This document shows positions 57,801-64,000 of a stretch of DNA of 64,000 nt, piece by piece. How positions within the stretch are numbered: position 1 is the first letter of the stretch; each line of letters opens with the position of its first letter. Source of the DNA: Porticoccaceae bacterium (GTDB taxonomy: Bacteria; Pseudomonadota; Gammaproteobacteria; Pseudomonadales; Porticoccaceae); contig JAHEGD010000006.1 of the NCBI GenBank assembly GCA_024639885.1, forward strand, positions 83,633 to 147,632, read 5' to 3'. Position numbers and translations under genes: made by a program. The notes under the pieces are model-generated. The model had not been told where the DNA came from, did no database searches, and was given only the letters and a program-made list of their open reading frames with translations.

Positions 57801-58721
57801 GTGCTCTCTCGCCACCCGTCAGCGCACGATCCGCGCCTCGCCGTCACGCTCGATCAGCTGCTGGCGCTGCAGTACCGCAGCTCAGCCAGCGCCGCTCGGC
57901 TGGCTGGCCAGCGCCGCCCCGGCGATCAGCCGAGCCGCCGCCGCGGCCCCGGTTTGAGCTTTGACCAGCTGCGCGACTATCTGCCCGGCGACGATGTCCG
58001 CAGTATCGACTGGCGGGTGACGCGGCGCACCGGCAAGCCGCACAGCCGAGTCTTTCACCAAGAGAGCGAACAGCCGCTGCAGCTGGTGGTCGATCAGCGC
58101 GCGGCGCTCTATTTTGGCAGCGTCAGCCGGCTCAACTCCGTGGTGGTCGCCGAGGCCGCCGCCGTCGCGCTGTTTGCCGCGCTGGCGGCACGCCAGCCGG
58201 TCGCTGCAGAGCTGTGCGGCGAGCGCGGCACCGTCAGTTTTGGCCGGGTTCGCGGCCGCACCGCGGCGCTGCCGATGGTCGCCGCGCTGGCCGAGCTCAA
58301 TGCCGCGCTGGCCGAGCCAGCACAGGCCACTGCCAGCGCCGCCGGCCCAGTCGCGGTACTGGAGCGGTTTGCCAGCGGCCAGCTGCACGGCCGCGATATC
58401 CATCTGCTCGGCGGGCAGGGGCTGCTCGAGGAGCTACCGACAGCGCTGCTGGCACATCTGGCTCAGCGCAATCAGCTCCAGCTGTCGATCGCCATCGACC
58501 CGCTCGAGTGGGCGCCGCCGGCCGGCTTTAACGGCCAGCTACTCGACGCCGCCGGTCAACTCCGCCAGGTTGCGCTGAGCCGTGGCGCGGCGCGCCAAGT
58601 CGCCGCGGCCAACCGGGCGCGTTGGCAGCGCTGGCAGCAGCGTTGCAGCGCACTCGGGGTCGGTTTAACCGCGATCGGCGACCGCCTGCCGGCCGAACTC
58701 AGCGGCGCGGTGGCAGTGTGA
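57801..58721 (+). CDS. DUF58 domain-containing protein
   Basis: 306 residues from the GTG at 57801, 4 bases after the MoxR stop. The conserved DUF58 core is GLSFDQLRDYLPGDDVRSIDWRVTRRTGKPHSRVFHQESEQ, followed by the VWA-like region LQLVVDQRAALYFG. Members occur almost always beside MoxR genes. No transmembrane segment is seen. Its stop overlaps the next start by four bases (GTGA). Confidence 0.93.
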   Translation: MLSRHPSAHDPRLAVTLDQLLALQYRSSASAARLAGQRRPGDQPSRRRGPGLSFDQLRDYLPGDDVRSIDWRVTRRTGKPHSRVFHQESEQPLQLVVDQRAALYFGSVSRLNSVVVAEAAAVALFAALAARQPVAAELCGERGTVSFGRVRGRTAALPMVAALAELNAALAEPAQATASAAGPVAVLERFASGQLHGRDIHLLGGQGLLEELPTALLAHLAQRNQLQLSIAIDPLEWAPPAGFNGQLLDAAGQLRQVALSRGAARQVAAANRARWQRWQQRCSALGVGLTAIGDRLPAELSGAVAV

Positions 58722-59248
58722 GTGACGATCTGAGTGCGGGTCTGTTAGCACTGCCGCCACTGCAGCTGCCCGAGCCGATCTCCTATTGGCCGCAGACCTG
58801 GCCGTGGGCGATCGCCGGCCTGGCATTGGCGGTACTGCTGGCGCGGCTTGGTTGGCGCGGCTGGCGGCGCTACTGGCGCGGCCGTTACCGGCGCGCCGCC
58901 CTGGCCGAGCTCCAGCGCTTTAGTGCGGGTTTGGTTGAGCCGGCGGCGGGGGCGGTGGCGGCGCAGCTCAACAGTCTACTTAAACGCACTGCACTGGCCG
59001 AGTCGGCGGCAGCCGGTCGGCCGCGCAGCGAGCTCGCCGCGCTCACTGGCAGCGGCTGGTGGCACTATCTGGACAGCGGCCTCGGCGCAGACGAGGGGCG
59101 GTTCGCTGAGCTCGGACTGCGCTGGCAGGCGGCGATCTACCGCGACGAGCGCACAGTGCTGGCCGACAGCGAATGGCAGCACTGGCAGTCGGCGGCCCGC
59201 CACTGGCTAAAACACCACCGTCAGCCAGCGGGGTGGCAGGGTGATTGA
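58718..59248 (+). CDS. DUF4381 domain-containing protein
   Basis: 176 residues from the GTG at 58718. A single membrane segment (WAIAGLALAVLLARLGW) follows the conserved LPPLQLPEPISYWPQTWPWAI, and a basic stretch (RRYWRGRYRRAAL) marks the cytoplasmic side. The domain is found only in MoxR/Bat operons and has no known biochemical activity. Its 3' end overlaps the VWA gene by 8 bases. Confidence 0.9.
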   Translation: MSDDLSAGLLALPPLQLPEPISYWPQTWPWAIAGLALAVLLARLGWRGWRRYWRGRYRRAALAELQRFSAGLVEPAAGAVAAQLNSLLKRTALAESAAAGRPRSELAALTGSGWWHYLDSGLGADEGRFAELGLRWQAAIYRDERTVLADSEWQHWQSAARHWLKHHRQPAGWQGD

Positions 59249-60218
59249 GCTGGCCGCCCCAGCGGCGCTGCCGCTCGCACTGCTAGCGGCGCTGCTGGCA
59301 CTGCTGTTGCCGCTGCGGGCCGGGCTGGCGTGGCCGCGCAGTGGTTACCGCGGCGGTCAGCTGGCGGCCGCTCTGGCTGGGCAGTCTGCTGCGCCGACGG
59401 CGCGCCGCTACCAGTGGCGGCTGCGCGCCGCGCTGCTGCTGTTGGCCGCGGTCACCCTGCAGCCGCAGTGGCTGGCCGGCCAGCAGTTGATCGAGGAGCG
59501 GCGCAGCGAGCTAGTGGTGGCGATCGATCTCTCAGAGTCGATGGCCAGTGCCGATTTTATGGTCGATGGCGCGCCGATCGAGCGGCTCGCCGCCGTCAAA
59601 CAGCTGCTGCGACCGTGGCTGCTGGATTCGCGCGACGAGCAGCTGGCGCTGCTGGTGTTCGGTGCGCAAGCCTATGTGCAGATGCCGTTTAGCGCCGACC
59701 GCGAGCTGTTTGTCGAGCTGCTCGACGACAGTGAGATCGGCAGCGCCGGCGATAAAACCATGATCGGCGATGCCATCGGACTGGCGGTAGCGCTGTTTGA
59801 GGGCCGTCCGCCCGCCGCCGAGGGTGCGCCGCGGCGGCTGCTGCTGCTCACCGACGGGGTCGATTCGGGCAGCCTGGTGCCGCCGTTGGAGGCGGCCAAG
59901 GTGGCGGCCAGCAGCGGTGTGGCGATCTACCCGGTGGCGCTCGGCGACCCCGCCCGCGATGGCGACTACCCGGTGGCGCTAGAGCTGCTCGCGGCGGTCG
60001 CCGAGATCACCGCCGGCGAGCTGCTGCAAGCCGCCGATGGCGAACAGCTGGCAGCCGTCTACGCGCGGCTAGACGGCATCGCCCCGGCAGAGCTGCAGCG
60101 CCACTGGCAGCCGCGCCGGATCGCGCTCTACCCCTACCTGCTACTGCTGGCGACGCTGCTGTTGTGGTCGCAGAGCGGCCTAGCTGGCGCCCTGCGCCGG
60201 GGTGCTCAACATGATTGA
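59241..60218 (+). CDS. VWA-domain membrane protein, BatA-like
   Basis: 325 residues from a GTG start. Two N-terminal membrane segments and one near the C-terminus (IALYPYLLLLATLLLW) enclose a von Willebrand A domain. The metal site is intact: DLSES (DxSxS), the GDKTMIGDAIG Thr and LLTDGVDSG. It probably binds a partner through Mg2+ and works with the MoxR ATPase. The gene overlaps its downstream neighbour by 8 bases. Confidence 0.93.
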   Translation: MIELAAPAALPLALLAALLALLLPLRAGLAWPRSGYRGGQLAAALAGQSAAPTARRYQWRLRAALLLLAAVTLQPQWLAGQQLIEERRSELVVAIDLSESMASADFMVDGAPIERLAAVKQLLRPWLLDSRDEQLALLVFGAQAYVQMPFSADRELFVELLDDSEIGSAGDKTMIGDAIGLAVALFEGRPPAAEGAPRRLLLLTDGVDSGSLVPPLEAAKVAASSGVAIYPVALGDPARDGDYPVALELLAAVAEITAGELLQAADGEQLAAVYARLDGIAPAELQRHWQPRRIALYPYLLLLATLLLWSQSGLAGALRRGAQHD

Positions 60219-61788
60219 CGGCTTCGCTTGGCAGAACTTGGCGGCGCTCGACTGGCTGCGGCCGCTGTGGCTACTGCTGCCGCTGCTGTTGGCGCTGGCC
60301 GGGCGCAGCGCCGCCGCCGGCTGGCTCGGGGCGCGGCTGCCGGCCCATCTGGCCGCGGCACTGCGTTTGGCCCCCGGCCACAGTCGCGCGGCGCGTATCG
60401 ACCGCTGGTTGCGCTGGCTGCTGGTGGCGCTGCTCAGCGCTGCGCTGGCCGGACCGGCGCTGCGGCTCGATCCGCTCGACGCCAGCCTCGCCGACACCCA
60501 GTTAACCGTGGTGGTCGATCTCTCTGCCGCTGCGCTGCAGAGCGACTTGGCGCCGTCGCGTCTAGAGCGCGGCCGCTACCTGATGGAGGCGCTGTGGGCG
60601 CGCGCCGACGGCGTTGCCAGCGAGCTCTGGGCGGTCGCCGGCTCCGCCCACCGGGCGCTGCCGGTCAGCCGCGACAACGCCATCAGCGCGCTCTACCTGC
60701 GCGAGTTAACCCCGCAGCGGATGCCGCAGCCGGGCCGCGACTTGGCGGCGCTGGTGCCGCTCTGGACGACACCGCCGGCCACGGTTGTGCTGCTGACCGG
60801 GGTGTTGAGCGGTGTCGACCGCCAGCTGCTGGCCGACTGGCGGGCGGCAGGTACCGCCGTGCATCTAGTCTGGCTCAACAGCCAGCCGCTGGCCGACCCA
60901 CCGGCCGGGGTGGCGCTCTACGCCGGCGAGCAGACTCGCCAGAGCGCCGCCCAACTGCACCGCCAACTGATGGCCGAGCAGTGGCGTCGCCAGCCGGCCG
61001 AGCGCCGCCACTACACAGATTTTAGCCCGTGGTTGGCGGCGGCGGCGCTCTGGCTGATACTGTTACGCGGTGCGGTGCTGGGTCGCAGGCTGCGGCGTGG
61101 CGGGCTGCCGGTGGTCGCCTGCGCGCTGCTGTTGGCGGCGCTGCTGCCCGGCCGCAGTTACGCCGACCCGCCGCCGGCCGACGCCCAGCCGTGGCGCGAC
61201 CGGCTGCTCGGTGAGCTGCTTACCGCCGACCAGCGCGGCCGCTGGTGGTATGAGCGCGGCGACTACCGGCGGGCTGCCAGCCACTTTGTCGACCCGGCGT
61301 GGGCCGCGGTCGCCCACTACCGGGCCGGCGACTACAGCGCGGCGCGCAGCCAGTTTGCCCGGCTCAACAGCGCCGTCGGCTGGTATAACGCGGCGCTGGC
61401 GGCGGCCGCCGAGCGCCGTTACGACTACGCACTAAACGACGTCGGCCGCGCGCTGGCAGCACAGCCGGGGTGGCCGGTGGCGGTGGCGCTGCGCGACCAG
61501 CTGCGCGCGCTGCTGGCGGCGATGGCCGAGCAGGCCGCCAACCAGCAGACCGAGCAGTGGCAGAGCGATTCGCAGCCGCTGGCACTGGACGATGACGAGC
61601 TGCCGGTGACCAATAGCGGTGAGCTAGCCGAGCTCGGCGGCGGCGCCCAGCTTAGCGCCGAGCAGCTCGCCGACGAGGCGCTGCGGGCCGCCTGGTTAAA
61701 GCAGGTAAGCCATGGCCCGGGCGATTTTTTGGCGCGTAAATTTAGTCGCCAGTGGCGCGCTAGCCGAGCGCAGGGCGACGATGAGTAG
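60211..61788 (+). CDS. VWA/TPR membrane protein, BatB-like with degenerate metal site
   Basis: 525 residues from the ATG at 60211. A membrane segment near residues 10-30 and a second at about 65-80 precede a VWA domain; after another membrane pair (270-310) comes a periplasmic TPR part (RGRWWYERGDYRRAASHFVD, VGWYNAALAAAAERRYDYAL). The VWA domain has lost its metal-binding residues: the motif reads DLSAA instead of DxSxS, and LLTGVLSG replaces LLTDG. It therefore probably acts as a scaffold next to the intact VWA protein upstream. The C-terminal LKQVSHGPGDFLARKF is family-typical. Confidence 0.88.
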   Translation: MIDGFAWQNLAALDWLRPLWLLLPLLLALAGRSAAAGWLGARLPAHLAAALRLAPGHSRAARIDRWLRWLLVALLSAALAGPALRLDPLDASLADTQLTVVVDLSAAALQSDLAPSRLERGRYLMEALWARADGVASELWAVAGSAHRALPVSRDNAISALYLRELTPQRMPQPGRDLAALVPLWTTPPATVVLLTGVLSGVDRQLLADWRAAGTAVHLVWLNSQPLADPPAGVALYAGEQTRQSAAQLHRQLMAEQWRRQPAERRHYTDFSPWLAAAALWLILLRGAVLGRRLRRGGLPVVACALLLAALLPGRSYADPPPADAQPWRDRLLGELLTADQRGRWWYERGDYRRAASHFVDPAWAAVAHYRAGDYSAARSQFARLNSAVGWYNAALAAAAERRYDYALNDVGRALAAQPGWPVAVALRDQLRALLAAMAEQAANQQTEQWQSDSQPLALDDDELPVTNSGELAELGGGAQLSAEQLADEALRAAWLKQVSHGPGDFLARKFSRQWRASRAQGDDE

Positions 61789-62773
61789 TCGTCTCTGTGC
61801 GGCGCTGTGGCTGTGGCTAGCGCTGCTGCCGTTGGCTGCCGATGCCGCCGCGCCGCGCGCCGAGGTGCGGCTGGTCAGCGCCGAGCCGATCTACCTCGGC
61901 CAGCAGGTGACGATCGCCATTGAGCTGCAGGTCGACGGCTGGTTTGCCGGTGCCACCCAGCCGCCGCTGTTTACCCTCGACGATGCGCTGGTGGTCCGCC
62001 AGCCGCCGTTTGCCAGCAACGGCTCGCGGCGCATCGCGGGCCGCAACTGGGCGACCCAGACTTGGCAGCGCAGTTTTTTCCCGCAGCGCGTCGGGTTGTG
62101 GCGTTTTCCCGCGCAGCGCTTTGAGCTGCGGATCGGCAGCGCCGGCGTCGCGGCCAGCCGGGTGGCAGTCAGCTCGCCGGCGCTCGAGTTTGCCGTGCTG
62201 CCACTGCCGGCCGGCGGGCCGGCTGGCCAGTTTGCCGCCGTCGCCGAGCAGTTGGCGGTCGACAGCCGCTGGAGCCGGGTCGGCGGGCTCGCCCGCCAGC
62301 GCATCGAGCTGACCGCTGGCGGGCTCTCCAACGCGCTGCTGCCGGATCTCGCCGCCCAGGCCGCGGCGGCGCTGCCGGACGGTGTCCAGCTGTTTGCCAG
62401 CGAGCTCGAGCGCAGCGATGAATGGCAGCGCGGCGAGCTGACTGGGCGGGTGGTCTGGCAGTTGGATTATCTGCCCGACCAGCCCGGTAGCTACCCACTG
62501 CCGGCGCTGCGGGCCGACTACTGGCAGCCGTCGACGGCGCGCTGGCGGTCGCTGCTGGTCGAGGGCTACCAGTTGGAGCTGGCCGCTGCGCCGGGCGCGG
62601 CGGTGCAACACCCGCTACCCGTAGGGTGGCGGACGGCGCTGCTGGCCGGGCTGCTATTGGCCGCGGCTGCGCTATTTTTCTGGTGGCGGCCGCTGGTCGC
62701 TGCCGGCCGCGCAGTTTATCGGCGACGGCCGCGCTGGCGCAGGGTATCCTTGCCGCCGCTCAACCCGCGTTAA
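61781..62773 (+). CDS. BatD-like protein (oxygen tolerance/protein BatD family)
   Basis: 330 residues from the ATG at 61781, which overlaps the previous stop by 8 bases; AGGG lies 5 bases upstream. It has a signal peptide (LWLWLALLPLAADA-AAPRAEV), periplasmic Ig-like domains (YLGQQVTIAIELQVDGW, WATQTWQRSFFPQRVGLWRFP) and a C-terminal membrane helix (ALLAGLLLAAAALFFWW), which is the BatD layout. It closes the operon; rlmD starts 19 bases later. Confidence 0.88.
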   Translation: MSSRLCAALWLWLALLPLAADAAAPRAEVRLVSAEPIYLGQQVTIAIELQVDGWFAGATQPPLFTLDDALVVRQPPFASNGSRRIAGRNWATQTWQRSFFPQRVGLWRFPAQRFELRIGSAGVAASRVAVSSPALEFAVLPLPAGGPAGQFAAVAEQLAVDSRWSRVGGLARQRIELTAGGLSNALLPDLAAQAAAALPDGVQLFASELERSDEWQRGELTGRVVWQLDYLPDQPGSYPLPALRADYWQPSTARWRSLLVEGYQLELAAAPGAAVQHPLPVGWRTALLAGLLLAAAALFFWWRPLVAAGRAVYRRRPRWRRVSLPPLNPR

Positions 62774-62792
62774 CCGCTATGGAACCACCGCT

Positions 62793-64000
62793 ATGAAGAG
62801 ATCGTCACCGCCCCGCGTTGGCCGCCCGCCGCGTCGCCGCCCGGCCAACCCCGGCGCCAGCCGGGGGCGCGCCGAGCGCTCGACACCGCCGCCGCTGGCG
62901 CTGCCCGACCAGCCGATTGCAATCGATGACCTCAGCCACGACGGCCGCGGCTTTGGGCGCAGCGACGGCAAGGCCTGTTTTGTCCGCGGCGCACTGCCCG
63001 GTGAGCAGGTGGTGTGGCGTCGCGAAGCGAGCCAACGCAACTTCGATGAGGGGGTGGCGACCGAGCTGTTGAGCCGCTCGCCGCAGCGCCGCGAGCCGGG
63101 CTGTAGCGCCTACCCACGGTGTGGCGGCTGCTCGCTGCGCCACCTCGAGCCGGCCGCCGCGCTCGCCTACAAGCAGGCGGCACTGCAGCGCGATATCGAG
63201 CGCGCCGGCATGGCGGTCGAAGAGTGGCTGGCACCGCTGCAGGGCGACAGCGACGGCTACCGGCGGCGCGCCCGGCTGGCGGTGCAGCGGACCCGCGACG
63301 GCCGTATCGAGCTGGGCTTTCGCAACGCGGCCAGCAAGCGCATCGAGCCGATTAGCCACTGCCCGGTATTGTTGCCAGCGCTGGCGGCGCTGCTGCCGGC
63401 ACTGCCCCAGTTGCTCGGCCGCGACTGCCCGATCGGTGTGGATGAGGTGGAGTTGACGGCGACCGACAGCGCGCTGTTGGTAGCGCTGACCGGTGCGGCC
63501 GGCCAGCAGCTTAATGAATCCGGCGCGGCCAAGCTGGCCGCGGCGGCGATCCACGCCGGCTGCGCTGAGCCGCTGCAGATCTGGTGGCGGGACGCCGGCC
63601 AGCGCGACTTTAGGCAGATTAGCGCCGGCCCCGAGCCGCAGCTGGCGATCACCGACCAGCTCCGGCTGAGCTGTCGGCCCGGCCAGTTTTTACAGGTCAA
63701 CGACGCCGTCAACCGGGCGATGGTCGCACAGGTAGTGGCGCTCGCCGACGGCGGTGAGCTGGCCGTCGACCTGTTTGCTGGGGTCGGCAATTTTGCGCTG
63801 CCACTGGCCGACCGCTATCGGCGGGTGGTGGCGGTCGAGGGGCTCGAGCAGCTGGTCGAGTCGGGTCGCCGCAACGCCGCCAGTAACGCCATCGATAACG
63901 TCGAGTTTGTCACCGCCGATCTCAACCAGCCGCTGCCGGTGCGGGTGATCGATGCGCCGCGCCGCGACGCTATCGACCTGCTGGTGATCGACCCGCCGCG
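62793..64000 (+). CDS. rlmD: 23S rRNA (uracil(1939)-C(5))-methyltransferase (3' end outside the window)
   Basis: 402 complete codons are present and the frame is still open at the edge. A basic Pro/Arg-rich N-terminal tail of about 35 residues is followed by a TRAM domain (IAIDDLSHDGRGFGRSDGKACFV), the Fe-S cluster Cys in CSAYPRCGGC and a further Cys in SHCPVL, then the catalytic domain with QFLQVN, the SAM-binding DLFAGVGNFALPLA and VIDPPR. It methylates U1939 of 23S rRNA. The ATG at 62779 in front opens only a 5-codon frame, so 62793 is the start. Confidence 0.93.
   Translation, partial: MKRSSPPRVGRPPRRRPANPGASRGRAERSTPPPLALPDQPIAIDDLSHDGRGFGRSDGKACFVRGALPGEQVVWRREASQRNFDEGVATELLSRSPQRREPGCSAYPRCGGCSLRHLEPAAALAYKQAALQRDIERAGMAVEEWLAPLQGDSDGYRRRARLAVQRTRDGRIELGFRNAASKRIEPISHCPVLLPALAALLPALPQLLGRDCPIGVDEVELTATDSALLVALTGAAGQQLNESGAAKLAAAAIHAGCAEPLQIWWRDAGQRDFRQISAGPEPQLAITDQLRLSCRPGQFLQVNDAVNRAMVAQVVALADGGELAVDLFAGVGNFALPLADRYRRVVAVEGLEQLVESGRRNAASNAIDNVEFVTADLNQPLPVRVIDAPRRDAIDLLVIDPP

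Overview
The window is a GC-rich, tightly packed, chromosomal stretch of a Gammaproteobacterium. The evidence is gene order and family identity: tolC / nudF-DUF1249-cpdA-parE-parC, argA beside glnE, waaA behind an ELM1-like gene, rapA, aceK, a YheS-type ABC-F, a DUF3820 gene and a TonB-system TPR protein at the left edge. GTG and TTG starts and 4-bp stop/start overlaps are frequent. A Cellvibrionales/Pseudomonadales-like organism fits best, but the order is an inference. I see no rRNA, tRNA, transposase, phage or CRISPR locus. Both edges cut a gene: a TPR protein on the left and rlmD on the right.

Layout. 0-10 kb: TPR protein, an N-acyl-D-amino-acid-deacylase-like amidohydrolase, then amino-acid/nitrogen genes (ilvD and argA on the minus strand, glnE and ilvE on the plus strand). 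10-16 kb: ELM1-like gene and waaA (LPS core), tolC, and the nudF-DUF1249-cpdA string. 16-21 kb: parE, parC, an MscS channel. 21-25 kb: peroxide defence (oxyR divergent from ahpC-ahpF) with a possible 41-residue Cys-containing peptide gene behind oxyR. 24.5-29.6 kb: aceK, a lambda-P-like helicase-loader gene and a protein with three tandem DnaT-type domains, divergent from radA across a near-ideal LexA box. 29.7-36.5 kb: nhaA, then a cobalamin riboswitch and a complete B12 uptake/adenosylation operon (btuB-cobO-btuC-btuD-btuF). 36.5-44.4 kb: amtB with a consensus sigma-54 promoter, DUF4404, an uncharacterised membrane protein with an internal duplication, a MenI/EntH-like thioesterase, ettA and rapA. 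44.45-45.5 kb: a gene-free modular array built from 95-bp and 52-bp palindromic units. 45.5-52.3 kb: EF-hand protein, M6-type metallopeptidase lipoprotein, DUF3820, a YheS-like ABC-F, bactofilin and a methyltransferase-like protein. 52.4-56.7 kb: a FadR-type GntR regulator divergent from icmF. 56.8-62.8 kb: a MoxR/DUF58/DUF4381/VWA/VWA-TPR/BatD operon, then the start of rlmD.

How parts connect. The B12 operon imports corrinoid and CobO makes adenosylcobalamin, the cofactor of IcmF about 20 kb away; no corrin-ring synthesis gene is present here, which fits a salvage lifestyle. The DnaT-like/P-like pair plus radA looks like a DNA-damage-inducible replication-restart and recombination locus; it is the best candidate for a little-described system. 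The other outstanding signal is the exact 95/52-bp modular repeat array.
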